Shown: positions 26,494 through 35,175 of the stretch, in pieces
Position numbering within the stretch: position 1 is the stretch's first letter
How the letters are laid out: each line of letters begins with the position of its first letter
Assembly (NCBI GenBank): GCA_002726865.1
Contig: PBSW01000019.1
Location: 79,816 to 143,815, forward strand
Source of the DNA: Candidatus Bathyarchaeota archaeon
GTDB lineage: Archaea > Thermoproteota > Bathyarchaeia > TCS64
Length of the DNA: 64,000 bases
Reading direction: 5' to 3'
Program-made: the position numbers and the translations under genes
Notes under the pieces: model-generated
Databases searched by the model: none
What the model saw: only the letters and a program-made list of their open reading frames with translations
Told to the model about the DNA's origin: nothing

Positions 26494-27731
26494 AGGTCCT
26501 CCTCCCTGAATTTTCTTGCCTCGAAGTGCCCCACCCATTCCTCTACCAGGGAGACCCTCTGGCTGGCAGTGAGGAGTCCTGTGGTGGCACTTGCCTGCTC
26601 CTCGAGGGCCTCCCGGACCCTGGTGTGCATCTTAGTGATCTCCCCGGCAAACTCTCCGAGAGGAGCGAAGAACGTTGCGACGTCGATTTGCTCCTGCTCC
26701 ACGGCCCTAGCCACGAGGGGCATCTCTACCCCGATGGTGTCAACATCGACCCAAAGAAGGCTCGGATCGTCATGGATGAGGCGATTCACAGGTTCAAGAT
26801 CGATGTCACCGGGTAATCCGTCCCGGAGAGGACCTCGGACCCTTATCCTTAGATAGCCCTCTTTCCCGGTTCTCTCGAGATCTAATCTAAAGAGGTTCAC
26901 CTCCTCAAGGATCCTTCTGCTGAACCAGGCGGGGGTTTGCCTCCTTTCGGAGTCTATTCGGGCCCGCTTCATGAAATGAAGGGGTTCAAGGGGGATCCAA
27001 GTGAACTTGGGCGCCTCACCGTGATCTATAATATAGAAGCCCTTCTCAGGGTGTTCACCGAAATCGTACATCTCAAGACTCCCCGGCGTGAGAACCCAGC
27101 CATTACTGGGCAGGCGCTTTGGAGGGCATTTCAGGTGATAGTGGCCTGAGAAAACGTAGTCGGAGTCAGTCTCGGCTAAGACATCGAGGGAGAGGCTGGA
27201 GCTGTAGGGGGGGATTAGATTGTACCCGGCGATAAAGCTGTGAATCATGAGCACCTTGAGCCCCTGGGCCTCCTCTAGGGCGGGCTTTGCGTATGCCTCG
27301 TAGGCCCTGTCGATCTGGTCGTAATAGTTGATTCCCACAACGGTGATGTTTTCGTCCTTGTAGGTGACTTTCCCTTCTTCGAAGATGTGGAGGTACTCGG
27401 CAAGAGGGTGCTTAAGGTAGTCAAGGGCGTCGCTCTGGGGGCGACCGTCGTGGTTGCCCCGGATAACGAGAATCTTGGGAGTCTTCCCGTGACGGCCCTT
27501 GGTTTCCTTGGCGAGCCTGTAGAGCTCGTCGTGGGTAAACTGAACTAGGTGGGGACGGAGGGTTCGCCGCTCAAAGAGATCTCCACAGATGAAGACATAA
27601 TCGACGCCTGCTTCGACAACAGCGTCTACGGCCTGAGTGAAGGCCCTGCTGAAGGCCAATCTCCTATGCTCGGCTATAGCAAGAGGAATGCTGCGACCGA
27701 TATGGATGTCGGCGAGAACCGCGAACCTCAT
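26490..27731 (-). CDS. mre11: Mre11 nuclease
   Basis: About 413 residues from ATG 27731 (MRFAVLADIHIGRS). Calcineurin-like phosphoesterase motifs are in order: DIHIG, ICGDLFERR, RGNHDG and SGHYHLK. These bind two Mn ions for 3'-5' exonuclease and endonuclease activity. GGTGA precedes the ATG by five bases; a frame from 27743 is also open. It overlaps rad50 by four bases. HerA and NurA, its usual operon mates, lie upstream on the same strand after a 690-base gap. Confidence 0.93.
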   Translation of the reverse strand: MRFAVLADIHIGRSIPLAIAEHRRLAFSRAFTQAVDAVVEAGVDYVFICGDLFERRTLRPHLVQFTHDELYRLAKETKGRHGKTPKILVIRGNHDGRPQSDALDYLKHPLAEYLHIFEEGKVTYKDENITVVGINYYDQIDRAYEAYAKPALEEAQGLKVLMIHSFIAGYNLIPPYSSSLSLDVLAETDSDYVFSGHYHLKCPPKRLPSNGWVLTPGSLEMYDFGEHPEKGFYIIDHGEAPKFTWIPLEPLHFMKRARIDSERRQTPAWFSRRILEEVNLFRLDLERTGKEGYLRIRVRGPLRDGLPGDIDLEPVNRLIHDDPSLLWVDVDTIGVEMPLVARAVEQEQIDVATFFAPLGEFAGEITKMHTRVREALEEQASATTGLLTASQRVSLVEEWVGHFEARKFREEDL

Positions 27732-28423
27732 TTCATTCACCAAGGGAGGTTCGCGTCTAAATCTATTTTCATTCAGGGGATTAACCTCTGAAAAATTTAA
27801 TTAAGGGTTCACCGTGGGATTGAGGACAGTCGGGCTGCTCAGCCAGGGGATATGGATCACGTTATCGTGGAAGGGAAACAAAACACGTGATACTTGTGCT
27901 TATCTGCCTGAAAGAGCGCTCCGTCGCTTCATGGTTGATTAGGAGAGTGGACGCTACCATGCTCTGGAGGTCTTCATGATGATGCCTAGTAGGTACAACT
28001 GACAGGATGAGTGGGCAGTTTGCAAGATGCTCAACCGGAGCCGCCACTGAGTGATCAAAAGGGTGGAGATCGATAATCCTACGAGGCCTTTGGATCACTA
28101 GGAAGATTTACGATTAGATCCCAAAAGTTCTACACCGTCGTCGGACAGATGCCCCAGACGGAGGCAAAAGGATCCATTTAGCCGCTCAACGCGTGAAAAG
28201 GATCGGATAAAAAAAGGGCAATTCATACTAGAAATAAATTGTCCCAGACGTCGGGGTCTGACCTCGACCTTAGATCACTTAAGCTGGCTCGGTCTGTCAA
28301 TAGGCAGGGGCCCCTTACACTCAAATTCAGGTTTGCCCCTTGAGGCTCTATCTCACCTTTTTTCGATTTAAAAAAGAGCAAAACTTGAGTGAACATAAAA
28401 AAAATTGTCCAAAATGGGAGAGA
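27732..28423. other. Long gap between herA and mre11 without a recognised gene
   Basis: The archaeal nurA-herA-mre11-rad50 genes are often tightly packed; here 690 bases separate herA from mre11. Short open frames occur (for example minus-strand 27862-28098) but none has a convincing start or known motif. A poly-purine/AT region at about 28360-28410 precedes the herA stop. The stretch may be the remains of a lost gene. Confidence 0.4.
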
Positions 28424-29998
28424 CTAGTATAGGGGCTCGTCATCCCTCTTGGTGTTAACCCGTTCCTTTGCCTCGGCAAGGAGCATGTGGATGTCTGGTG
28501 TCCTGCCCCCATGACGAGTCTCCCGGGTGGCGGTCTTGATCATCACGGGTAAGGGGACGAAGGGCCCCACCAAGATAGCCTCCCCTTGCTCCAGGGCGGG
28601 GAGATCCTCAAGGAGATCTTCACTAAAGGACTCGCTTGCGGCCTGGATGGTGCGCTGGTCCTGACTGTTCACCACCCGGAGTATCGCAAGGTTACTGCAG
28701 TTCGCGAGGATATCGGGATCGAGGCGCCTGGGTCGCTGGCTGATTACAGTGAGAAAAACCCCGAACTTGGCCCCCTCAGCGGCGATGCGGGCTAGAATAT
28801 CCCTGCTGAACCGTCCTCCCCTTTCACTGGGGGGAGCTGCAAAGCGATGAGCCTCTTCGACGAAGATAAAGATCGGTGAGCGGGCCCAGGGCTCCTTCTT
28901 GAACTTTGCGTCAAAGACCCTTCGGAGAATCATACCAACGATAACGTCTTGGACGTAGTCGGTCATGCCACTCAGAAATATGTCGCTCATGTGCATCGGC
29001 TTAAAGAGGGCCGGGAGATCGAGGTCCCCGTCGGTGAAAATACCCCTGCGGCTCAGGTCCTCAAGACGCATCACGATCCGGGCGATGCGATCCGCCTGGT
29101 CAGCCTTCGCGTCTTTCATCCTATCCTCGAGATGGCGGACAACGTCGTCTAGGGTATACAGGGGGTTCTCCGACTTGGCCTTTCGGACGGCCCTACGGAG
29201 GAGTATGGTCTGGAGGCTCCCGGATACCTGGGCTAGGGCCCTGAGTTCCCTGAAACCGATGCCTGAGACGCTGATCCTGAGGGGCCTCGCATGGGGTGCC
29301 TCGAACTGCTCTGCGGCCTCGGGTCGATAGACGGTGACTTTGTCGTGGTAGAAGGGGTGGAGCCCCCCGTCGGGGCCCTGGGTCATGTTTGCGTAGTCTC
29401 CGTGGGCATCGATGGTGAGGATACTTGCCCCCTGGCAGAGGAGCTCCTCGATGATGCGACCGGAGAAGTAGCTCTTCCCGTACCGGGTCATAGCTAGGAT
29501 CGCAGCGTGGCGGTGAAGCTCCCTACCGCTAATGGGGACCGGGATGTTCTCCCTATGGAGGAGGTGGCCAACATTAAGAGGGATCTGTTCCTCGTCTAGG
29601 TTTAGGAGCTCCTCCAAGAGTCTGTCTTCTGCCCTATAGACCGGGGTGCCAGGTAGGGGGGGGCTCCTAGGACGGCGGACCTCGCGGTGTCCATTTTCCT
29701 CGTGGATGTACCCAAGAATCTTAACAGAGGCGATAATCTGCATCAACTCGTCCCCGACTCCGAGCTCGTGCTGCTTCCAGACGGCGCTTGGAGTGGTGCG
29801 CTGGTCGTAGAAAGGGTGGCGGCTGAAGAGCGTCTTTACCTGGCCCAAGACCTGTACGTTTCGGACTCCTCCGGGGGACTGCTCCTCAAGAACTATCTGG
29901 ACGTATTCGAAGTTAACAGGACGAATGGAAGGGTCCGCGATGTTGAATTCATAGAAACTGGGCCTCGCCTGACCTATAATGACCCCGTACCTTGTCAT
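28424..29998 (-). CDS. herA: HerA bipolar DNA helicase/translocase
   Basis: A 524-residue HerA/FtsK-superfamily ATPase. N-terminal HAS-barrel domain about 1-110; Walker A AMTRYGKSYFSGRI near 168; Walker B IFIFVEEAHRFAAP near 375; C-terminal VISQRPRRLDPDILANC containing the sensor and arginine-finger region. HerA forms a hexamer that drives NurA for DNA end resection with Mre11-Rad50. Its ATG overlaps the nurA stop by four bases. Confidence 0.93.
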   Translation of the reverse strand: MTRYGVIIGQARPSFYEFNIADPSIRPVNFEYVQIVLEEQSPGGVRNVQVLGQVKTLFSRHPFYDQRTTPSAVWKQHELGVGDELMQIIASVKILGYIHEENGHREVRRPRSPPLPGTPVYRAEDRLLEELLNLDEEQIPLNVGHLLHRENIPVPISGRELHRHAAILAMTRYGKSYFSGRIIEELLCQGASILTIDAHGDYANMTQGPDGGLHPFYHDKVTVYRPEAAEQFEAPHARPLRISVSGIGFRELRALAQVSGSLQTILLRRAVRKAKSENPLYTLDDVVRHLEDRMKDAKADQADRIARIVMRLEDLSRRGIFTDGDLDLPALFKPMHMSDIFLSGMTDYVQDVIVGMILRRVFDAKFKKEPWARSPIFIFVEEAHRFAAPPSERGGRFSRDILARIAAEGAKFGVFLTVISQRPRRLDPDILANCSNLAILRVVNSQDQRTIQAASESFSEDLLEDLPALEQGEAILVGPFVPLPVMIKTATRETRHGGRTPDIHMLLAEAKERVNTKRDDEPLY

Positions 29999-31287
29999 GC
30001 CTTCATCTCCCTCAAATTCCGCCTTGTTCCCAATATGTCCACTCCTGCCCTCTCAAGGCGATTTATGATAAAAGGTTCGTATTTGGTGGTGTATAGGTTT
30101 CGGTCAAAGTGGGCCAGGACATCCGCCTGCTTCAGGGGGATGTTATACTCCACGTCATTACAGTACCAGTAGTGAAGGTGATTTATAACTCCCTTCATGG
30201 ATCTGTGGTCGGGAGTCTCAAGGAGATAGTTTCCCTCGCTTGGGATCAAAGGCTTGCTACGACCCAAGCTGTGGCCGGAGACGTCAACCCTGAAGGGGCG
30301 AGAGTTCGGGGCGGGCTTCCAGTAGAAGACTGCAACAGGGGGACTGCTGAGAAAGCGCCTCAGGGATGTGATAACGGCGTCGGCGGTCTCCTGGGGGAGG
30401 TTTAGCTCTAGGCGCTTATAGAGGGCGCCCCCCTCGGAGCCCGAGCGGTAGAGGCTGGGGGCGATGAGGAGGGGGTGGGTGTAACCTTGGGACTTGGTGC
30501 AGAGGTGGACCAAGGCGCTGTCGCAAAGGGGGCGTCTGTCTAAAAAAGACTCCAGGGCTACTCGGTCCTGCTCTTCCAGGATTCCCAGCTTTAATCGGAG
30601 ATCGAAAGGGGAGGAGGCATCTCCCACCAGCATCCTGATCCGGGGGTGGCCCGCCCTAAAAAGGGCGACTTTGAGGAGCTCCATGTGGAAATAGAATACA
30701 GAAGAGTCCTTGGAGATCCCCACTAGCGGGAAGTTGTGGTTCCTGGCAAGGGTGCGGAGGTCCGCAACAGAGTCCAGGAGTTCGATGATGAGGGAGGGGT
30801 GGTGGTGGTATTCTCGGGTCGCGTAGGGGAAACGCCCCATGTAGAGGGAGCCATCCATGAGGACTACAGGCTTCAGTCCCCTGTCCAGGGCCTCCCTCGC
30901 CGCCCCTGCCGCGGCCTTATACTCGGAAATTGTTCGGGCGTATCCTGGAATGAAACCCCGGTCCCTGTTGTCATAGACCTCTTGGATTTGGATCTTGACC
31001 CGCTTAGTGAGACGTCTTCCATCCCCAGGAGCATGGGTGAGGGCACAGGCCCGGGCGACGGCAACGAATCCCCCGTAGGCGAATCTGCTAATCTGGACCC
31101 CTCCGTCCACAGAGATTAGGACCTCGCCGGGATTCCTGTCCCCAAATATGTAGGGGTGCCATCGGTCAGCGAGTTCGTCTGCGAGGCGGGGGGGCTCTAG
31201 GTCGTGCTCGAGGTTAACGTAGTCCTCCATTGCTGTTTCGAGCTCGGCGTAGAACTCGTCAAAAAAAAGGTCACTTACACCAGACAT
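29995..31287 (-). CDS. nurA: NurA 5'-3' nuclease
   Basis: A 430-residue NurA-domain nuclease with acidic metal-binding motifs SVDGGVQISRFAYGG (about residue 60), VVLMDGSLYMGRFPY (about 144) and VGISKDSS, all characteristic of the family. It degrades the 5' strand together with HerA. It is the first gene of the minus-strand repair set and overlaps herA by four bases, so both are probably made at equal ratio. Confidence 0.92.
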   Translation of the reverse strand: MSGVSDLFFDEFYAELETAMEDYVNLEHDLEPPRLADELADRWHPYIFGDRNPGEVLISVDGGVQISRFAYGGFVAVARACALTHAPGDGRRLTKRVKIQIQEVYDNRDRGFIPGYARTISEYKAAAGAAREALDRGLKPVVLMDGSLYMGRFPYATREYHHHPSLIIELLDSVADLRTLARNHNFPLVGISKDSSVFYFHMELLKVALFRAGHPRIRMLVGDASSPFDLRLKLGILEEQDRVALESFLDRRPLCDSALVHLCTKSQGYTHPLLIAPSLYRSGSEGGALYKRLELNLPQETADAVITSLRRFLSSPPVAVFYWKPAPNSRPFRVDVSGHSLGRSKPLIPSEGNYLLETPDHRSMKGVINHLHYWYCNDVEYNIPLKQADVLAHFDRNLYTTKYEPFIINRLERAGVDILGTRRNLREMKA

Positions 31288-31934
31288 AGGTTTTCAGGGA
31301 ATTCTGTGCGAGTTTTACTTATATGTTTGAGAGGTAGGTTAAAGTGCCCCAGCTCTATGAGATGCGAAGACTCCATTTAGAGGGTACATTTTCCTCGAGC
31401 GCGCGGAAATAGGGGATACCAACTTCTCCAAGATTTATATCGGTAGGTTGAACAATGAGAATAGGCTCTTGGAAAGCGATTTAGATCAAGTCTCCACGTG
31501 GTTCAAAGAGACCTCGATGAGTACGGGGTCAAAGTGATCAGAAGAAGGGAGAATATGGGCAACCCACCCAAAGACATAGGATCACCGCGTACATAAACGA
31601 ATCCCACTACAACAGACGACTGCAAAGATCTGAGTGAATGAGAGAGGCCAGAAGCTCAGAGAAGAGCGGTAGGCCGTCAGGAAGACAGTCAATATAGTGA
31701 ACCTAAGAATGTTCGGGGGGGCCTCCACAGGATAGCCGAGTAGATAGAGGTCTGCAGCCAATTAATCCTTTTTTCATTCATAAATCTCGGGTAAACATTA
31801 TTTATTCACCGCCTCACATTCTCAAAAACACATGCACATAATAGTATGAACGTAAGACCAGACCTTTGGGTCTTTCGCAAGCCGCTTGCGCCAAATCTAA
31901 ATGGTTTTTAAATCGAAAAATGGATTACTTTTAC
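31288..31934. other. Intergenic region with decayed coding remnants and the SDR promoter
   Basis: Between nurA and the SDR gene there is no intact frame. Around 31345-31760 short coding-like pieces on the plus strand (for example QLYEMRRLHLEG, beginning near 31349) are interrupted by stops, suggesting a dead gene of unknown family. A GCGCGC lies at 31399-31404. ggtttttaaatc at about 31904-31915 is a good TATA element for the SDR gene, placing a start site near its ATG. Confidence 0.45.
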
Positions 31935-32831
31935 ATGAATCGCTTATCGGGAAAAGTAGTGATGGTCACGGGTTCAGGCAGAGGCTTTGGCAAGTCCCTC
32001 GCCATCGCCTTTGCCTCGGAGGGGGCGAAGGTGGTTTCAGTTGCCCGGAGCATCCATGAACTCCGAGAGACGGAGCGCGCTATAAAGAAGGTCAGTGGGA
32101 GGGTGCTCACGGTGCCTGCTGACATCTCCGTTGATAGCGGTGTACGGCGGGTCCACGATGAGGTTATCAATGCCTTCGGGGGCCTTGACGTCTTAGTAAA
32201 CAACGCGGCCACGAACTCCTGGCTGACTATAGAGGATGAAACCATGGAGAACTGGGACAACATCATGCGTATCAACCTGAGGGCCCCGTTCGCCCTCACC
32301 TTGGCATTCCTGCATTCTATGAAGGAACGGGGCGGGGGCAATATCATAAACATCACAAGTCGATCGGCTGAGTCAGCCAGCCTCGCCCAACTAGCCTATT
32401 GCCCCAGCAAATACGGCCTCGAGGGATTAACCCAGGCCCTCGCCTTCGAGCTAAAGGAATACAATATAGCCGTTAATAGCCTCAACGTGGCATCTCCCCC
32501 AGGGTTGAGGCTCAAGCCAACTGCCCTTACCATAGAGGCAGCGGAGGAGTTACCAGACTCAGTGAGGAAACTGTACGCTGATGATGACTCCATGGTCCGC
32601 TTCTTCAAGGACGCTTGGGTTTTCCTCGCGCTGCAGGATGGAAGCGGAATAACAGGTCAGAGACTGCTAACAAAGACCCTGGCCGAGGTCCTTAGAGAGG
32701 AGGGGAAAGAAGCCGCTATCAAACGGTATAAGGGCAAGCACATTCAGTCTGTCTACACGCCCATTGATTGGCCAGAGACGGTCAGATACCAGACCCCCGA
32801 GGGCGGCTTCAAGGAGAAAAAGTTCAGCTAA
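31935..32831 (+). CDS. Short-chain dehydrogenase/reductase (SDR)
   Basis: 298 residues from ATG 31935 (MNRLSGKVVMVTGSGRGFG). Classical SDR motifs: cofactor TGSGRGFG near the N-terminus, NNAA, the catalytic serine in NITSRSAES, and YCPSKYG for Tyr and Lys. It uses NAD(P) to oxidise or reduce an alcohol/carbonyl; substrate unknown. A longer frame exists, but the TATA box at about 31906 places the transcript start close to 31935, suggesting leaderless translation. Confidence 0.82.
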   Translation: MNRLSGKVVMVTGSGRGFGKSLAIAFASEGAKVVSVARSIHELRETERAIKKVSGRVLTVPADISVDSGVRRVHDEVINAFGGLDVLVNNAATNSWLTIEDETMENWDNIMRINLRAPFALTLAFLHSMKERGGGNIINITSRSAESASLAQLAYCPSKYGLEGLTQALAFELKEYNIAVNSLNVASPPGLRLKPTALTIEAAEELPDSVRKLYADDDSMVRFFKDAWVFLALQDGSGITGQRLLTKTLAEVLREEGKEAAIKRYKGKHIQSVYTPIDWPETVRYQTPEGGFKEKKFS

Positions 32832-33183
32832 CTGACGCCTCATATCATTCAGGCTTGAATATAATGAAGGTGGTAGATTTGAACCAGCGCACAGTTAGCA
32901 TACATTAGAGGTAGTTATCCTTGAGCTCTTATGAGATCAACACAATCCCAGGGTTTTAGATCACCCCTAATATGGGCATAAAGAACATCAGATCAAACCC
33001 ATGCTTCTTCGGGGAGTCTTTTAATTGGCGTGGGAATTCTTTCTTTTATCAACTGTTGCATCTATCTAGGCCTCGGTTCAGTAACGGCATCTAATAAAAA
33101 ATATAATTCTCTACTTGTACAGAAACTGCGCTAAAAGAATGAGAAATAACTCAAGACAATCTCATCCCAACAAACCGGGAGGT
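32832..33183. other. Intergenic region between the SDR gene and the 7S RNA
   Basis: AT-rich and without a reading frame or recognised structure. It lies downstream of both the SDR gene (plus strand) and the 7S RNA gene (minus strand), so it should mainly hold terminators. A T-rich run on the minus strand just after the RNA would serve the 7S transcript. Confidence 0.35.
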
Positions 33184-33503
33184 GCAGCGACGGCCCCCTA
33201 GACCGACTCGATATCAACCTCCCGCCAGAGACCCCAGGCTCCCCTCCGGCCCGGAAACCCGCGAGCACCCAACGTCCGGGTTTAGGTTGCTCCCTCCCGG
33301 GCCTGACCGATTCGCCCGACTACCGCCACCATGCCCCCCTACGGGGACATAGTGGACAACCGCCGGTCCCACGGGGCAGGCCATCCACGAGGTGCCAGGA
33401 GCATAACGGAAACATCAACCGAACCAACCCAGAGTTACTGACCCCCCTGTAGCCCGTACTGGGGCAAAGGGCAGGGCTAGCTCCCGATCCTACCCGCCAC
33501 TGC
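33184..33503 (-). ncRNA. Signal recognition particle (7S) RNA
   Basis: A GC-rich, gene-free block. The complement of 33281-33310 contains the universally conserved SRP helix-8 motif: GGTCAGG, CCC, tetraloop GGGA, GGG, AGCAACC. The proposed 5' end (GCAGTGGCGG, 33503-33494) pairs perfectly, allowing G-U, with the proposed 3' end (CCGTCGCTGC, 33193-33184), closing a molecule of about 320 nt, the usual archaeal size. The 5' part contains an Alu-like region with GTAAC. SRP54 and SRP19 bind this RNA; FtsY at 3678-4589 is the receptor. Ends are inferred from the terminal helix. Confidence 0.88.
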
Positions 33504-33524
33504 ATCAAAGAAAGCCGTGGCCAA

Positions 33525-33534
33525 CGATAAAAGT
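33525..33534 (-). promoter_or_regulatory. TATA box of the 7S RNA gene
   Basis: The minus strand reads acttttatcg, a reasonable archaeal TATA element, centred about 26 bases upstream of the 5' end predicted independently from the terminal helix of the RNA (33503). It lies in the short gap after the S2P gene. Confidence 0.5.
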
Positions 33535-33541
33535 CAACCGC

Positions 33542-34483
33542 CTAGAATGGTACCAACCCGAAGCGTGCTAAACTCAACACCAGATTCGAGACCATCAATG
33601 CTAAGAAACCATAACGCACTAGCCTCTCCCCCCTGACCATCCAGCCCTCCTGAGTCGACAGCCAAGCCCTCAGCATCTGACCCCCGTCCAGAGGATACAC
33701 CGGTAGCATATTCACCAGTGCCAGATTAGTCGATATAAAATACAGCCAGTTCAGGAAGGCCCCCATAGCCAAGGGTAATGTGCCCCGCCACAAGGAGAAA
33801 AACAGGATCAGAGAGACCCCCATCACTAAGTTTACGAAGCTCCCGAAGGCGAAGATCCTAAGGCTTGACAACAGCGGTGCTGCCTTCATATCATCCTCAT
33901 CAGGCTCCACAGCCCCCCCGAAGGTTATCACGGCCAACAGCAGCGCAGCAGATTTCACCCTCACTCCCGCCACGACACACTGCACTCCGTGCGCCAACTC
34001 GTGCATCAGAATAACTACGCCCGCAGCAGCCAAGAACCAGGGGAGGTTAGAGAAACGGATGGTCACCCCAGGGATCAGAGGCATCATGGGAGACGCTTTT
34101 TCAGGAACATACACGAACTTGAATAGATTCTGGACCAGCATCCACGTCAGGAAGACCACCTGCCCCAGGAAAGACACGACCCCCATATTCCCCAACGCCC
34201 TCCAGAACCCCGGACGCCAACCTCCCACCCGCAGCAGAAACGAGTTCAACCTCGTCGATTTGACCAGAGCAAACAGTGGATGTAGATCCACACCATATCT
34301 CTCAAGCCGCAGGACCTTCACAATGCCGTAGAATACAAACCACGCCACAACAATAAGCCCTAGACTCTGGACGCTGCTGAGCTCCAACCCCTCACCGCAA
34401 AGACTAAGAAATAAAACACCCACCCTCATAAATATAACTTGAAAATGACCGAAGGCATCGAGACCTACTACACGGCCAGCCAT
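33542..34483 (-). CDS. Site-2 protease family (M50) intramembrane metalloprotease
   Basis: A membrane protein with the zinc motif VVILMHELAHGVQC in one helix and the third ligand in VYPLDGGQMLRAW, as in S2P/RseP-like proteases that cut membrane-anchored substrates. About six transmembrane segments. The frame is open to 34483, but a TATA-like ttatattta (about 34428-34437, minus strand) implies a start downstream, perhaps at MRVGVLFLSL (34429) or later. It is divergent from a nucleotidyltransferase gene, the two promoters overlapping. Confidence 0.82.
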   Translation of the reverse strand: MAGRVVGLDAFGHFQVIFMRVGVLFLSLCGEGLELSSVQSLGLIVVAWFVFYGIVKVLRLERYGVDLHPLFALVKSTRLNSFLLRVGGWRPGFWRALGNMGVVSFLGQVVFLTWMLVQNLFKFVYVPEKASPMMPLIPGVTIRFSNLPWFLAAAGVVILMHELAHGVQCVVAGVRVKSAALLLAVITFGGAVEPDEDDMKAAPLLSSLRIFAFGSFVNLVMGVSLILFFSLWRGTLPLAMGAFLNWLYFISTNLALVNMLPVYPLDGGQMLRAWLSTQEGWMVRGERLVRYGFLALMVSNLVLSLARFGLVPF

Positions 34484-35125
34484 TGGAACCTCCTCAATAG
34501 TCTCAGGGACGAGGCCCTAGAAATGATGCGCCCCCTCCACCAACGGCACATCCAAGCCCTCGCCTATGGCAGTATCGCAAGAGGTGACGTCAAACCTACC
34601 AGCGACATCGACATTATCATCCCCAACCCACCAGCACCCTCCATAATCGAGACCCTCATCGAGGCCGAGACCAGCATTTCACTCAGGATGATCATTCAGG
34701 CCACCCCTAACTACGCGGCAAAAGCATATATCCACACCGCTCAAGACCGAAGCTACAGTCTCCCCCTGGTCCCCCTGCGCAGTCACGAAAGGGACTTTTA
34801 CAGCTTTGCAGGATCCGTCGACAATTCCCATCTTGGTAACGATAATAGGGTCCCCGGGGTCACCAAAGCCCTCAAGCTTATCACCCCTACACCCCAAGGC
34901 CACCTAGAAAGAGCGGTCTCAGGCCGCGAGGGATTCACTGCCAAAGCTCTAGGCATAAGCGTCACTGCAGTCCATAACAGGATCCGCACCCTTCAACGCC
35001 GCAAAAAGATCGGTCGTACAGGAGTCTATATCCAACGAATCCTCCACCCCGAAGAAGGCTTCGGAGACGTCTACCAGAAACTAGCCAGAATACGCCCCTC
35101 TCTCCGAAGAAGACAGCGATTATAA
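34445..35125 (+). CDS. Nucleotidyltransferase with C-terminal helix-turn-helix
   Basis: About 226 residues. The polymerase-beta-type nucleotidyltransferase signature YGSIARGDVKPTSDIDIII gives the GS motif and D-x-D metal site; the C-terminal part (about 165-205, FTAKALGISVTAVHNRIRTL) reads as a winged helix-turn-helix. Such archaeal proteins may modify nucleic acid or protein and regulate themselves; no function is proven. ATG 34445 chosen; TTG 34439 is also possible. Ends 50 bases before the convergent dnaG stop. Confidence 0.75.
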   Translation: MTEGIETYYTASHWNLLNSLRDEALEMMRPLHQRHIQALAYGSIARGDVKPTSDIDIIIPNPPAPSIIETLIEAETSISLRMIIQATPNYAAKAYIHTAQDRSYSLPLVPLRSHERDFYSFAGSVDNSHLGNDNRVPGVTKALKLITPTPQGHLERAVSGREGFTAKALGISVTAVHNRIRTLQRRKKIGRTGVYIQRILHPEEGFGDVYQKLARIRPSLRRRQRL

Positions 35126-35175
35126 ACCTAGAAGAGAAAGAACCGAAAAACAAAAAAGATAAGGGAAAATCCAAG

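Noticed and set aside
27971..28055. Possible C/D-box guide RNA (atgatga ... ctga ... ctga)
   Set aside because: The first half fits, but the spacing between the second C-like box and the last ctga is about three times too long for an archaeal guide RNA.
33320..33508. 62-codon minus-strand ORF
   Set aside because: It lies within the 7S RNA gene and has no protein-like features.
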